Assembly: GCA_036925085.1 (NCBI GenBank) | Contig: JAUPFP010000010.1 | Coordinates: 3,155,688 to 3,219,687 of the forward strand | Direction: 5' to 3' | DNA length: 64,000 nt | Source: Brachycybe producta | Lineage: Eukaryota > Arthropoda > Diplopoda > Playtdesmida > Andrognathidae | Part shown: positions 44,218-56,953 of the stretch, piece by piece | Position numbering within the stretch: position 1 is the first letter of the stretch | Layout: every line of letters begins with the position of its first letter | Notes under the pieces: generated by a model | The model's input: the letters and a program-made list of their open reading frames with translations, nothing else | The model's database searches: none | Told to the model about the DNA's origin: nothing | Position numbers and translations under genes: made by a program

Positions 44218-45419
44218 CTACCATCAAGTCTATCAATATGTTTTCAGAATTTTTTCTAAGAAACAATATTGGCTATTTTGTAAAATTTGAAAATGTGTAT
44301 AGGGTCACAAATAACACTAAGGATAATTCCCCATCAAATAAAAATAGTAGAAATGTATAAGAGATTTGTAAAATGACTATTACCGACTATATGGCTTTTA
44401 GTATAAAAAATCAACTCTCACCAATGATATCTTGATTATCCTGCATTGTGTTAAGTTGTTTTTTATGCTATAGATAATCATTTTTGATGAACACTGTTGA
44501 TTTTAACAGCAACCACAGCAACAGAATTCATGATGTGTTGATTTTTGCAGAAAGTGAGATGATCAAGTGCCAATAGCCAGTCTTCAGTGTGAAGATTTCA
44601 GAATAAAAGCTGATATGTGAATTCTATAACATTTTAATCTTTTTATACTAAATATAAAAAATAGAACAAGGCTGTGAAAGACATCAATATGGAAAATAGA
44701 AATTAAACAAAAAATGTAAAATAACACTAATCATCAATTGTTTTAGTTAGCCGTTTTAAAAACAAATATATTTACAAAGAAATTTTAAAAAAACTTTAAA
44801 AGCTATTTAAAAAGATATTTTTTAAAATAGAAAAATGTTTCTTATTATAAAGAAGTTTGTCAAATAAACTAAAAATAATATTGAAAACATTTATTTTTAA
44901 CCAGCTAGGGCAAAATCTGACTATTTTACAGCAGTACAGAAAGTGTGCAAACAAATAATCAAGATTTATAGTCATTTCAAGTATTGTAAATGTATGATTA
45001 GAAATAAGTATACAAGTAACCTTGAACTGTTATTTCTCTTTATAAAATTTATTTAAAAAGCAGGAAATAAATTATTAGTTAAAAACAACAGGCAGTACAA
45101 AAAAAAAACATGTTGTTGACTATTCTTTTTTCCCTCCATGAAAACTGGGTCAAATCGACAAACAAAATATATTTGTTCTTGACCCATTTTTTCTAGAACA
45201 AAATCTAAATGGTATTATATTTCACAAAATGAAATGATTTATCTTCAATATATAAATTACAGTCCAGAAAGTGTGTAAACAAATCAAGTTTTGATAATCA
45301 TGAGTTGTAAATATATAAAAAGATAAGTGATGAAGTAACCTTGAATTGTTATTTATCTTTATAGAATTTATTTAAAAAGCAGGAAATAAATTATTAGTTA
45401 AAAACATGTTGTTAACTGT
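44218..45419. repeat. AT-rich stretch with a 330-bp-spaced direct duplication
   Basis: No gene. Two diverged copies of CAGAAAGTGTG...TTTATTTAAAAAGCAGGAAA then TAAATTATTAGTTAAAAACA (about 44935-45145 and 45265-45420), each followed by CTGGGTCAAA. Confidence 0.75.
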
Positions 45420-45675
45420 CTTTTTCCCCTCTATAAGAAAACTGGGTCAAAGTTTTTTCTATCTATCAACGTTATGATGAGGCATTATATTAACAAAGAA
45501 TAGGGTGTAGAAATGTTTCTATAGAACAAAAGCTTATAAACTGGTTGGCCTTAAAACAAGTGATGCAGAAATGACCCCCTGAGAGTATGAGAGATTGGAA
45601 TGTGGTGTGCAAAATGTGCATCCAATAGTAGTCTATGAAAAAAGTGGTGCAGAAATGACTTTTCCTATACTACTG
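45420..45675. repeat. Dispersed repeat, copy 2
   Basis: Parallel to 3710-3916 and ending at the same TTTTCCTATACTACT, but followed by GCGGCCCCTGCCGCCCC instead of the minisatellite. Confidence 0.75.
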
Positions 45676-45753
45676 CGGCCCCTGCCGCCCCTCTTGTTTT
45701 TTCTCTTTGTCTTTTAGGGTCCTCAGCCAGGAAAAAAAGTGTTCAATAAAAAC

Positions 45754-46180
45754 TAGAGATGGGACACATTCGAATCCTGCGAATCTTGAAAAATATTCGA
45801 GATTCAAAAACTCGAATCTTCACGCTTTTTTTCGTCTTTCGAATCCTAATCTTAAAAAACTGTTAAAAACTTTGTTAAAATTAGTTTAACTTCATTGATA
45901 TCCAATAGAAGCGTTGACTAACAAAAAAAAACCGGCGATTGTTGCAACTTTGGTGGTACCCGGAGATCACCAATATCACCTTATCCTGAGTGCCACACTT
46001 GTGTTTTATTATTAATAATTTAATATTTAATATTATTTCATTTATTTTTATTTTCTTAATCAATAATATAGGATTCTTATATGAAGGATTCGAGAGATTC
46101 GAGATTCGTGAGATTCAAGGGATTCGAGAACCTTTTAGGATATTCGGATTCGAGAAAATTTAGGATTCATCCCATCTCTG
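45754..46180. mobile_element. hAT-like MITE with 8-bp duplication
   Basis: 427 bp. TAGAGATGGGACACATTCGA / inverse GATTCATCCCATCTCTG; perfect ATAAAAAC at 45746-45753 and 46181-46188. Interior is full of GATTCGAGA motifs. Diverged relatives: 11740-12045 and 48364-48460. Confidence 0.9.
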
Positions 46181-46392
46181 ATAAAAACCCAGTCACTTTT
46201 AAAGTGCGAAAAATGATAGAAATCAGCAAAATTCGAAGTGAACAAGAAGGGTAGGGGAGTGATAGACCCTGTCTTCTAGCATTCATGACTTTCTCAATGT
46301 ACCTTTAGGCTACATCCTGATCGCTGCTGGCACATAGATGCTTGCAACACACCCAGACACCTTTCTGCTCGCATGAAGCTTTGATAACAATC

Positions 46393-46587
46393 AATTAGAA
46401 ATCGGGACAAACAGAAGTTGGCTCCGCCCTTTTTTATGATGAACGCAACTTCTAATTGGTTGGTTATGTAGTCTGACGTCACATTCTCCGCCCTTTTCAA
46501 CGTCGAACCACACAACAAACCAATTAGAAGTTGCCGGCCGTCATAAAAAAGGCGGAGCCAACTTCTGTTTGTCCCGATTTCTAATTA
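46393..46587. mobile_element. Palindromic MITE P1, copy 3
   Basis: ATTAGAAATCGGGACAAACA then GAAGTTGGCTCCGCCC with its inverse at the right end; inverted centre relative to copy 1. Confidence 0.85.
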
Positions 46588-47815
46588 CATGTGCTCTGAT
46601 ACTCGCCATGGAGCATTTATCCTGCAGCTGCTTCCAACTGCTGTCAACCGTGAACCAACCACAGCGCACGTTTGAGGATACCGGGCATTTGGTCCAGTCT
46701 CGATGATAAACCAGTTTGTTATCATTGCTGTGACGAGAATATAGCAAGGAAAGCAGCGCTGCTTGCACGATAAATGCACCCCATAAAGATTACTAATTTG
46801 GTTTCAACATCGCCAGACATCCATGTGTACAGCTCGGCGATGTGCCAGCACCAAGGCTGCACAGCATAAACGGTACCCTTAGATTAGGCATGTCAAATGT
46901 GAAGAACCGTCCTCCATTCGGAAGAAATGCCCTCCGTCCTTCGACGAACGTATTTAATTTTTTTTTTAATTTATTGTGTGGAGGACAAATGTTTGCCTTT
47001 ATGGAGGACGGCTCCTGGCAGGAGGACATTTCTTCCGAATAGATTACTGTTCTCGACAGAGGAGGAAAGATGGCAAGCCTACCTTACATAGTGCGTTCAT
47101 ACAGTGCGGTGTTTATGTGTGTGTGTGTGTGTGTGTGCTCAAATGCACCCTAAGTAAATGCAGATCCATAGCCCCACAAAAAAAATCGATTCATTTCACT
47201 CTGTGTGTCAGTTGTGATGCTTTGAAGGCAGCGAAGAATTTCGTAAAAGAACGAAAACCAGTGATGAGAAAAGTAATTTTTAAGACGAACAAAATTAATG
47301 TAAAATTCCCCTCCCAAAAAAAACACATTCTTTAGAGGTTTAGCACATGACACTGCAGAATGTATAATAATAATAATAAGTTCAGTAACTTGAAACGAGT
47401 AACATATCAGCAGGAAACATTAACTAGTAAATTACATTCTAATGGAGTATAACTAGTACTTATTAAAATAAATGAACGCAACAGCATAGGTAAAAAAAAG
47501 AAGTAATGAATACTCGAAGAATTTACACGCCCTGAAGGTGTAAACGTGTTTTACAGTCAAATTTAACACGAGGTTCTATGGAAGACGGGTGCCCAAGTTC
47601 GGACCCGTTGAGCGTAGAAAAAAACAAACCACGGGGGTCCGGATCTTTTAAATTTTTTGATAAAAACAATTCAACTCAGCACACGTGCAATCAAGTTAAA
47701 AGCCATGCGCATTAGGGGATTGCTCCCGATCACAAATGATTGTCATTCAAGTAAAACAAGACATCATTGTTAATACCTAATGATGAACATGTGTTTCGAT
47801 CAGCTACTGTGTTAT
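46588..47815. other. No gene seen
   Basis: 46905-47040 holds an inverted pair (CCATTCGGAAGAAATGCCCTCC / GGAGGACATTTCTTCCGAAT), probably a small palindromic element. (TG)n at 47115. Confidence 0.45.
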
Positions 47816-47898
47816 TGCTAAACAGAAATATTGAGAAACGGAAAAGCAGAGAATGATTTCTCTACTTTTCGTTTCTCAAATTGTTCGAATGTTTAGCA
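47816..47898. repeat. 83-bp palindrome
   Basis: GCTAAACAGAAATATTGAGA then AACGGAAAAG, inverse CTTTTCGTTTCTCAAATTGT...TGTTTAGC. Probable miniature element. Confidence 0.75.
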
Positions 47899-48815
47899 CT
47901 AAATTACAAGTGTCGGAATCAAATTTTATGGAAAAAAAAATCTCAAGCTGAATTTTTTTTTACATGAAAAAAACAAACAACGATAACAAATAAGTCTATA
48001 GACGGAGAATAAAAATTGGTACACATTTTCTTCATGAAATTCATACGAATAAATTTATGATGCAAAATCAACCTTGGAGCTACTCAACTATGCAAAAGCA
48101 TTTTTCCATGAAATATGAGGGTTTCACTTACACCCGGCAGCCATCAAACATTTGGGGGGAGGGGGAGAGGGAGTGGGGGGAAGTCCTCTGCCAAAATTTA
48201 AGATCACAAATGGACATAAATTTTAAATGAACACCAACTATGATAAGAAAATTTTAAAACATGACACAGTGAGGAAGGCGCGGAATGGACGGGGGGGGGG
48301 GGGAAGGATCCCTTTCCACTTAATATACAGGGTGAACCAATAATCACAAAGAGGTTTAAACTTAGAGGTAGGACGAATCCTAAATTTTCTCAAATCAGAA
48401 TCCAAATCCGAAAAGATTCTCGAATCCCTCTAATCCTTCATATAAGAATCCTATATTATTTATTCAGTCTTCAAGTCAGGTCAATTCAATTCAAGTCAGT
48501 TTTATCTTTTATTTCTTTAAAAAGCATTGAATCTTCATATTTACTTATACGGGGGCTTTCTAGTAAGAATTACATCTAACAATGCTTTGTTTGCTGAAGC
48601 GAGCAAGCGTTCAAGAAGGGGGCAAGGGCTTTGCTCAGTGATTTGGTTTGCTAGTGATTCTCATTGAAGTTCACTGTCAAAATACATGTATTTTACCTTT
48701 AACCAGGGTTAGCAAAAGTAATGTCACTGGTTAATACCGGTTTTTACTGCTAAAACTGAGAAAAACTAGTATTATGCTCTTTTCATCTAGTATTATAAGC
48801 TATTGTTAATATTAT
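47899..48815. other. No gene; hAT MITE scrap at 48364-48460
   Basis: 48364-48460 is the inverted end of the TAGAGATGGGA family (GAGGTAGGACGAATCCTAAA). ATACAGGGTGAACCAATAAT near 48329 is a mariner-like end. The rest is anonymous, with poly(G) near 48292. Confidence 0.5.
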
Positions 48816-49468
48816 TGTGAGCTGAGATGACCTGTTGACCATTTTTAGCTCTCTTTTCTGTAACTCATCGCTTCTCTGGATCGCACGGTGGCCGCACAGA
48901 GAAGATTCGAGCTACAGAGATAGTTGGATGGTGATGTATTGTAATCATCCTTCTGTATAGGGGTGTAATCTATCAGAAGGGTGGTGACCATTCACTTCTG
49001 GTCGCCATTGTTGTTCATCTTCCTTTGTCAGGAAGATCTGCTGCTCTGTAGCTATCAATATGTCTTCTTGCCTTATGGTGTCTCCGGACTGTCCAGAGAA
49101 GGATTTGTTTCGATACATAGGACAATGCAGTTTCATATTGTAAACAATTTATTCATTCTTGCATAGAAACATAAACGTTACAAGAATGAATGTTTGATAT
49201 TAAAGGTGCGTCCACAGGCCCATGATGTGATATGGATAGAAGAATCGGCGTATTACAAAAGTTGAGCGAAATAGTGGATGAAGAACAAAGAGGAACATGG
49301 TCTTTTTATACCTTGGACCTGTGTACACCTACGAGAAGTGACCATGGTCCTAAAATTATCAATCTGCCACTTGAGTATTAATTAGAAAGGGAGGGAGGGA
49401 CAAGCATGAATTGTTTACCCCCCCCCAGGCTATGGTTTTGTTGGGATCACAAGTTACTGGGTGTTACA
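48816..49468 (-). mobile_element. Solo LTR C
   Basis: 653 bp on minus, TGTAACACCCAG...CAGCTCACA; perfect TTAT at 48812-48815 and 49469-49472. TATAAAAAGACC near 49303. Slightly shorter than A, B and D. Confidence 0.92.
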
Positions 49469-50934
49469 TTATCTTATTAAAAAGTGACATTCATGTCATT
49501 GCCCATTTTAATGGGAGCCCGTAATCATATACTGTAATGTGAAGAAAACTAGAAGTATAGAAAGCATAGAATTGAATGCAATAGAAACTAGGAAGCTCTA
49601 AAGCCTCGCCTTCATGATGATAGTTTTCACGATAGTTGTTTGTGTATTTTATGTACAGCTATTTTTAATTAATTCACGCAAAATGAACAGGGGTGGAAGC
49701 CCAATGGATCCTATTCACATGTCCATCGTGATGGACATTGGAAAATTACCTGTACAGAAAGTGCAAAAGTAGACTGTGTTTGAGAAGAAAAAAAACTGGC
49801 ATAAAAAAAAATTAAATTGTCTAAAACTGGAGAAAAAAAGCCATTATTCCCAGACAGTAAATGCCGTGGTATTATTCTGTACATACCACACCTGCAAAAA
49901 AAACTTTGCCAAATCATGCAACTCTATATGCTGTGTACCTTTTCCATTTCGTGTATTAGATTAACTCTGACACTGACTGACAAAAAGAGTCATTGCAAAT
50001 AAGAAGAACTCTTTTTACATTTTCTTTACAATATTTCAAAGTCCGCTGTACGAACCGCAGCGTTTCATCGGCGTTGCTTACTGCTAATGGGCTCACCCTG
50101 TAGTTACATGCCCATTGCCCATGGTATTGATTCAAAAAAAAAAAAACGGCAACATAAATCTAAAACAGTGATACTTTGTTAAATATTAACGTCTTTGTAT
50201 TGTATTGTTCAGGTCAGATTACGTACCAGTCATTATGCCTTTTCTATAGGCTGCTACTTGTATATGGAGTATATTACCCATTGTTTTCGATTAATAATTT
50301 ATGACACAGCCGCATGCGATCCAAACATTCAATTAATTTATGAGACAGAAAACAAAAAAGAGAGAGATGACGATCAAATGATATACAGTATTATACTACA
50401 TTACTAAAACGAGCCCAATAATGGCCTCCCTAATAAGCCTAAGCCTATATATTGCATCTATACACCCAATTTTCTTCGGAAATTCTTCTTTTTTTAGGCA
50501 ATAAAGCATATAATTTAAGCTTTTTATATGGTTCTTGTTATTTTTATAATAGATCTGCAACTTCGATCCTGAATCACATGATCCTACAATAAAGTGGCAT
50601 GCAATTTTTTTTTGTCAATTTTTAGAAATTATGTTTCAAAAAAATTTCTTAGCCGAGTATAAAGTTGCACTTGCTCTCTAGTCTGTCTATCGTGTTTTAA
50701 AACTAGGAATGGGCGATTTCATCCATTATTAAAGGATTGTTCCGTTTTTTGTGTGTTGCTGCTGCTGCTGTTGTTGTTTGTCCATTAATCGATTATATAC
50801 ATTTTTTTCTTCAATTTCCGCATTTCTAATGCAACATCGGAACTCCACTCACTCAAATTCACAATTCACAAGAAATTTCTCGAGAAATCAGTAAAATATT
50901 AGGCGGACAGACTAATCTTAGGTAATTAGGTGAC
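49469..50934. other. No gene seen
   Basis: AT-rich anonymous sequence; (GCT)n near 50760. Short frames lack motifs. Confidence 0.4.
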
Positions 50935-51085
50935 CTAAGCCCATGGAATGGTGGGCTTTTGGGCTGGGCTGGGCTTGGATCGGCATATTTATGTTAAAGG
51001 CCCATGGACCTGGTGGGCTTCGTGGACCTGGTGGGCTGGGCCCAGCATAAAGTCTCATTGGCTGGGCTGGGCTGTGCTTCAAATT
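50935..51085. repeat. GGGCT-rich minisatellite
   Basis: Tandem variants of GGGCTGGGCT and CCATGGACCTGGTGGGCTTC; a sharply GC-rich island in AT-rich DNA. Confidence 0.75.
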
Positions 51086-51289
51086 TTTACTCAATGTAGG
51101 TCTCTAGTGTGAATAATTTATACAATACATGAAAACTATTAAATTGAATAATGTGCACTAAGTAAACTTTCAAAATTTATAAACCTTTTTTTTTTTAATT
51201 TTATTTTCTAAACTTTTGGCGCCCTAGTTTGTTGGCGCTTGGAGATTAATTTTTCCCCATTCTCATCAATGTTGCCTCTTGAATCCTTG

Positions 51290-51690
51290 TGCTTTTCCAA
51301 ACTTTTTTGGGGACTTAGGCTAGAAATTCTACACATTGTCCAAAATTTTAGCACGCCATTGTGCACACAGCTAGTGTTTTGCAAATTTCCCAGTGGTCCA
51401 AAGGCAATCTTCACAGACTGAATATGTTTTATAGCAATTTAAGTTGATTATTCGCACTTTGCCTAGTTGTACGATGAATATTGCATATTGCCTTTTTAAT
51501 GAAAGACTTAGTATTATTGCACATTGACTAAAAGGGGTAGGCATTCTGCACATTGTCAAATGTTTTAGACTTTGTGCAGATTGTCCGTTTTAGTAATTCT
51601 GCAAATTGTCTAAAAACATGTTGAATTTTGCAGAATCACTAGCAATTTGGTGGTTTTGAAGATTTCCTAGGTAATGTGCAGATTGACTGT
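51290..51690. repeat. Degenerate TGCA(C/G)ATTG array
   Basis: About ten scattered TTGCACATTG/TGCAGATTG(T/A)C motifs 20-45 bp apart on one strand; short frames here are by-products. Confidence 0.5.
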
Positions 51691-52819
51691 TTTCGCAGAT
51701 TGACAGTAACAACCATGATGTATATAAAAGAAGCAAAAAAAAATAATTTAGAAAGATGTATTCCACTAATCTTTGCACACCTAATAGCCTACAAGTCCAG
51801 ACATGAAATAGCTAAAAATGCAAACCAAATTGAATCAAACAAGAAATGTTGTAGCTAGAAAAAAAACCCCTATAAATAAATAAGGAAGCTAAAACCAGTT
51901 ATCAACACACATATATATATATATACACACAAACACAGTGGTGATGGTGGTGGTCACTAGTCAGTGCAATAAAAAAAATCCGGCCATGAAATTTCTCCAT
52001 CTCCAACCAAACTTTGAAGATTCGAAAAACACATGAAGAGAAGAAGTCGATAAAAAAAACACAATTTTTTTATAGCCTTATGAATGTTCAAATTTCATAT
52101 TCAGACCTGAGGCACCAGAAAAAGAGAAGACCAAAACCACTAGCATTATAAATGAATAAAGGAGGAGAAGAAAAAAAAAACATAGCTGACTTGGATGGAC
52201 ATTCACAAAAAAAAAATTTCTCTTGAAATATAAATCATTTTTCTTGTGAAATTCTCAAAATAAAACTTATAATAAGCCAAATGAAAACTGTTTATCCAAC
52301 TTTCTATCTCAAGACCTGTTAAGGCTGTCAAAGTGATGCGCCTTTAGATATTGTTCCTCAAATAAAAAACAGAACGGGAGTAAAAAAAAAACTTTCTCAA
52401 TTCTGACATTATTAAATGAAAATATATATAATAGACGAGATGAAACAAACTAGAGGCTACCACCACACACACTAAAGCAAACTTTTAATAAAATGCACAA
52501 ATAAATGTTCGGTCAATTTGGAAAAGCTTAATTTGAAAAATATCAATAAGAAGAAACCCCCTCCTCCTCAAGTGTTCCGATCACACTTGAATACAGTATT
52601 TCTCTCACAAGAATTAAGTCAAATATATTGCTGTGAATCTTGCACGGTTTTTTGCAAAAAAAACCTAATTCTATAAGACGGTGTGCGATGTGGAAGAACC
52701 AGTGGCGGATCTAGAGGAGGACTATTTATAAAAAAAGGGCGCCCATTACAAAATTTTATTTTGATTTTATTTAAAATGTGTGAATAAGAAGAAGTGCCCC
52801 TAAAAAGGCACTGGTTTTT
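51691..52819. other. No gene seen
   Basis: A-rich, (AT)n near 51910. CCAGTGGCGGATCTAGAGGAG at 52699 is a typical hAT-type end without a partner. Confidence 0.45.
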
Positions 52820-53499
52820 TTTTACAAATTACTTCGAAATTACTTCGAAAAATCTCCACAGAAATCGCTAGCATCGCTTTTCTATTATGTGTATTTTTCA
52901 TATTTAAAGTTGTCCAATATTAAGTTTTCAAAGTTGCAATGTACACCTTAAACATATGCTGATCGAGTTATTGAATGACAAAAAATTGGTAAGTACGGTT
53001 CTATTTTTAAAAACTATTTCAAAATCGTGAATTTCTAACTCTTATGTTAAACTCCATTGAGTACGCCCTAATAAGAAAAAAAAAAACATCCATTAAAATG
53101 CTAGTAAAAAATACGTAAAAACAATTTAAAAAAAAAAACAGAAAAAAAATTAGCACGTGCGCCAATGTGTTTGGCTTCACTTGTGGTTTTTTAAAATTAT
53201 TTTTAAGGTATTTTTATCAACATTTTAATAGATGATTTAGGCGTACCATTAACATAAGAGTTAGAAATTCGCGTGTTTGAAATAGTTTTTAAAAATAGAA
53301 CCGCACTTACCAATTTTTTGTCATTCTATCACTCGATCAGCATATATTTAAGGTGCACATTGCACTTTGAACCATCAAAATTGGACAACTTTATAAATAT
53401 GAAAAATAAACATATTGCCGCCACTGTGTATTTTAAAAACTAACGTTTTTTCTTTAACAGTAATTTTTCAAAGTAATTTTGCGATGTAGCGCCTCTTAA
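52820..53499. mobile_element. Fold-back family H, most complete copy
   Basis: About 680 bp with roughly 300-bp inverted arms. Left arm AATCTCCACAGAAATCGCTA, GTTGTCCAATATTAAG, GCTGATCGAGTTATTGAATG; right arm carries all in inverse. Centre AGCACGTGCGCCAATGTGTT. Confidence 0.88.
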
Positions 53500-54355
53500 A
53501 CTAACTTAAAATAAAGAGGGAAAAAACGTGGCAAAAAAAACTTCACTTTAAACTTTGATTTCTGGCATTATTACAGTATACAGTAATAGTTAAACAACTG
53601 CTAAATAAGAAAAACTTGATTTATCTTATATTCTTTTCTTGTCTTTTTCCCCTGTTTCCAATCAATCTGTCACGTGTTGAGATAACAAAAGAGAGAGAAA
53701 CATTTGCGGCTGAGTGTCCAGTTGTGGCAAAAGTGAAGTTGAAAGTGAAGCATGTGGAACAGCAGCACAAAGCAACAGTTATCGTCAGAATAAATTTATC
53801 TCAAAGGAATGTGTTGACAAAAGAAGACAAGTTTTCAGTCATTCATTCTTAATAAACTCTCTCTCTCTCTCTCTGGTGGGTGACTCGAGGCCACCGGAAA
53901 TGAACTTCTCTAAAATATTTTTACTTTAGAGTTAGGTAAAACCAGTCTGTCGACCTTCCCCCCTATATGGTCTGCAATGTAGCCTGAAAAACAGCATTAG
54001 AGAAAACTGCTCCCACCAGGTAGCGTAGTGATCGCATCTTGCCTTCAAGGATGATCTGTACGTGTTGTTTTTAATGGTAGAAGTACTAGAAACTATCAGA
54101 AAAAGAACCAGGTAGAACGAAAGGAAACGATATAAATTATCATTTTCTTTTTGGCGAATGCGGATTCACTTTTTCACAAGAATATATGTCTGTAATGTTT
54201 TAATTTCAAAATTAAATATAATAATTAAAGGTATTTTTTTTCATAATGTTTGGTAATCTTTAAACTTCAAAATTAAATGTAATAATAATAATAAATATAA
54301 TAATTAAATATATTAATAATAATAAATATAATAATTAAATATTATATATATAATA
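53500..54355. other. No gene seen
   Basis: Non-coding; (CT)n at 53855, (AAT)n near 54280. GGTAGCGTAGTGATCGCATCTTGCC near 54021 is reminiscent of a tRNA-derived A box, but no B box was seen. Confidence 0.4.
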
Positions 54356-54595
54356 TCCCAGGTCTGTGTGTGTGTGTGGAGTAACAAAAACCATTGAAGC
54401 ACGTCGGAATTTATATAAATTTGAATAAATGAACCTTTTTTTCTCAAGGTCAACTATATGTTGAACTCTTCCTTTGGAAAGTGTAGAACGGGGGAGAAAG
54501 AGAGAAAAGTGGGAGGGGTGACTGAAAGGAGTAAAAAAGGAAAAAACGACGCTGTGAATTTTGCTCCCGTCATTTATGACGGGTTACCCCACTAG
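54356..54595 (+). mobile_element. Non-autonomous Helitron, copy 3
   Basis: TCCCAGGTCTG...CCCGTCATTTATGACGGG, TTACCCCACTAG, T. Internal deletion removes the MITE region. Confidence 0.82.
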
Positions 54596-54609
54596 TTATA
54601 TATATAATA

Positions 54610-55125
54610 TCCCAGGTCTGTGTGTGCGTGTAACATCGGAATTTATATAAATTTGAATAAATGAACTGCTTTTTTTTTCTCAAGGTCAACTATATGTTGC
54701 ACCCTTCCCATCCAAGAACCCCATGATATTAAATTGGAGAGGGGAAAAGTTTGGAAAGTGTAGAGGGGGAGAGAGAAACGTGGAGGGAGAAAAAGGGGAG
54801 GGGTGACTGAAATTGAAATGAAAGGAGTAAAAAAAAGGAAAAAAACGACGCGCATGCGCACAGAGAAAATGAAAAACTCATTTTCTCTTTCAAATATAAA
54901 AAGGGGAGGGGATAATAGTAGCAAAATTAAACTACAGTTTATCACAGGCAACTGTGCCCAGCATTAGAATTTTTTTTGCTCAGCCCTTTTATGAACGTCA
55001 TCAATTTCTAATTGGTTTGTTACTTGGTCTGACGTCATAAAAGGGCGGAGGAAAAGAAATTCTAATGCTGGGCACAACTGCCTGTGAATTTTGCTCCCGT
55101 CATTTATGACGGGTTACCCCACTAG
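54610..55125 (+). mobile_element. Non-autonomous Helitron, copy 4, carrying MITE P2
   Basis: Head to tail with copy 3 after a 14-bp AT spacer, as in the 32.4-kb pair. P2 at 54944-55085; same hairpin and CTAG end. Confidence 0.85.
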
Positions 55126-55522
55126 TATTTAAAATAATAATTAAATATATTAATAATGAACAGGGCAAGAAGGTTCATGCACTTAAAAGCAACACAATAT
55201 GCATGTATTCATACAACAAAAAACAACTAAATATGCCATTAAATATGCACTATAAACCAATCTTATTCAAAATTTCACCCATAAAAATTGAAGAAAAATG
55301 TTTTATTAGAACTTACATATTGCAATGGCAAACAAGCAACATTTTTTAATTTTCAAATTCAAAACTTCATCAATTTTTTGTCAAAAAATTTTAATATTTA
55401 GAAAAATTTCTCTCAACATCAAAGGATGCACGAGGAGCATAAGTCGTGCAGAGTATCATTTGTATCAAGTTCATCGTTAATTTCATTTTTAAGATGAACC
55501 TGATTCTATGTTCCCCTTATAC
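55126..55522. other. No gene seen
   Basis: AT-rich, anonymous. Confidence 0.4.
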
Positions 55523-55697
55523 CAAGCATGTCAAACTCGTGGCCCACAGTGAATATCTTTGTGGCCCAGCCAATATAACAGTATGCAACAAAAGTTTTAA
55601 TAAAAATTTCATACTGTACTTTTCAAAATAAAACTACTTTTCTATAAAAACATAAACCTAGGCCTTGTTTATTCGGCCCATGAGTTTGACATGCTTG
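55523..55697. mobile_element. 175-bp hAT MITE
   Basis: CAAGCATGTCAAACTCGTGG / inverse GGCCCATGAGTTTGACATGC then TTG. Flanks CCTTATAC (55515-55522) and CCTTATAA (55698-55705). Confidence 0.85.
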
Positions 55698-56335
55698 CCT
55701 TATAAAGTATATTTCCACCATTTTCAGGAAGTCAGAACAGTTCTGAGACCTATTTTTAAAAAAATGTATGCACTTTTTTTGCCAATTTTGGCAAAATATG
55801 CATGCTTTGAAAAAAATGACAAAATATGCAAAAACATGCATTATAATATTCATATATTTAGCTTTAGCACAATATGAGTCATGTTCCTATCTCATTTAGC
55901 ATGAATTCTGAGCCAGAATACTAAACATGCATTTGCATGAACCTCCTTGCCCTGATAATAAATATAATAATAATAATAATAAATATAATAATAATTGTCT
56001 TTTTTTGTAATGTTTTAACTTAATTAAATTTAATAATAATAATAATATATAATTATTAAATATAATAATAATAAATATAATAATAATTAATCATAATAAT
56101 AATTGTATTTTTTTTGTAATGTTTTAACTTCAAAAATAGATCTTTCCTTCTTTCTACCATAGATTCTGCCATGCAAAGTAAAACAAGATGTGATGACACT
56201 GCCAACTAGCGGGAGCAAATGTCGCTAATCATGTTTTTGTTGTCGATAGATAGGGAGTTGATGAGGGCTGGTAAGACACACATTCTATCGAAATAACACA
56301 CCACTATATAAATTTAATGCCTAAACAATAAAGCA
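55698..56335. other. No gene seen
   Basis: Repeated AAAATATGCA words (55790-55850) and (AATAAT)n tracts (55955-56110). Confidence 0.45.
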
Positions 56336-56440
56336 AGCTTGGTCTGACGTCATAAAAGGGCAGAGGAAAAAAATTCTAATGCAGGGCACAATTTGCCTGT
56401 GAATTTGGCTCCCGTCATTTATGACGGGTTACCCCACTAG
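56336..56440 (+). mobile_element. Helitron copy 5, 3' end only
   Basis: Second half of MITE P2 then CCCGTCATTTATGACGGG, TTACCCCACTAG, T. Confidence 0.8.
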
Positions 56441-56465
56441 TTTATGTATATTTCCCCAACACAGT

Positions 56466-56953
56466 TATGACACCCTGCAATTCAACTTCCCTGTATTACC
56501 ATAGCCTTGAAGTCCCTCGTACCCCAAGTGCCACATTTCGCGCCCCGTCCCTCTACCAGCTAAGACCCCAAAGCATAAATCACATCCTGGTTCAAGTTTC
56601 GGTGGATGGATTACCCACCAAGGCACGGTCCCTTGGGCATGGCTGCACGTAAATAGGTGCACACAGGAACCAAGTATAAAGGTGTGTGTCTCGATAGATT
56701 CTGGGTCCATTCTTTGATATTAAAACATGAAATAACTCACTCAATGGTCTGGTGACTAAGCAACGTCACAGTTGTAACTCTATTATTCCTTCTTCTCTCT
56801 TCAATTGCATTTACAGGAATTACCAAAAAGAACGACCCCGGCACCATTCGGAGTCAGGCCTAAATCACATACTCTCTCAGCGCAAGGCAGTATCTGCCCC
56901 AAACTAAGAGGATCTAGAGCTGCATTCCGTAACAGGAGCTATACACTGTTACA
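56466..56953 (+). mobile_element. Solo LTR 2c
   Basis: 488 bp, TATGACACCCTGC...CACTGTTACA, flanks CAGT/CTGT. TATAAAGGTGTG near 56676. Matches 2a and 2b. Confidence 0.75.

Noticed and set aside
46793-47042. Overlapping frames with PPFGRNALRP and similar
   Set aside because: They follow an inverted repeat, which produces similar frames on both strands; no protein family recognised.
54000-54080. tRNA-derived SINE head
   Set aside because: Only a weak A-box-like word; no B box, tail or second copy found.
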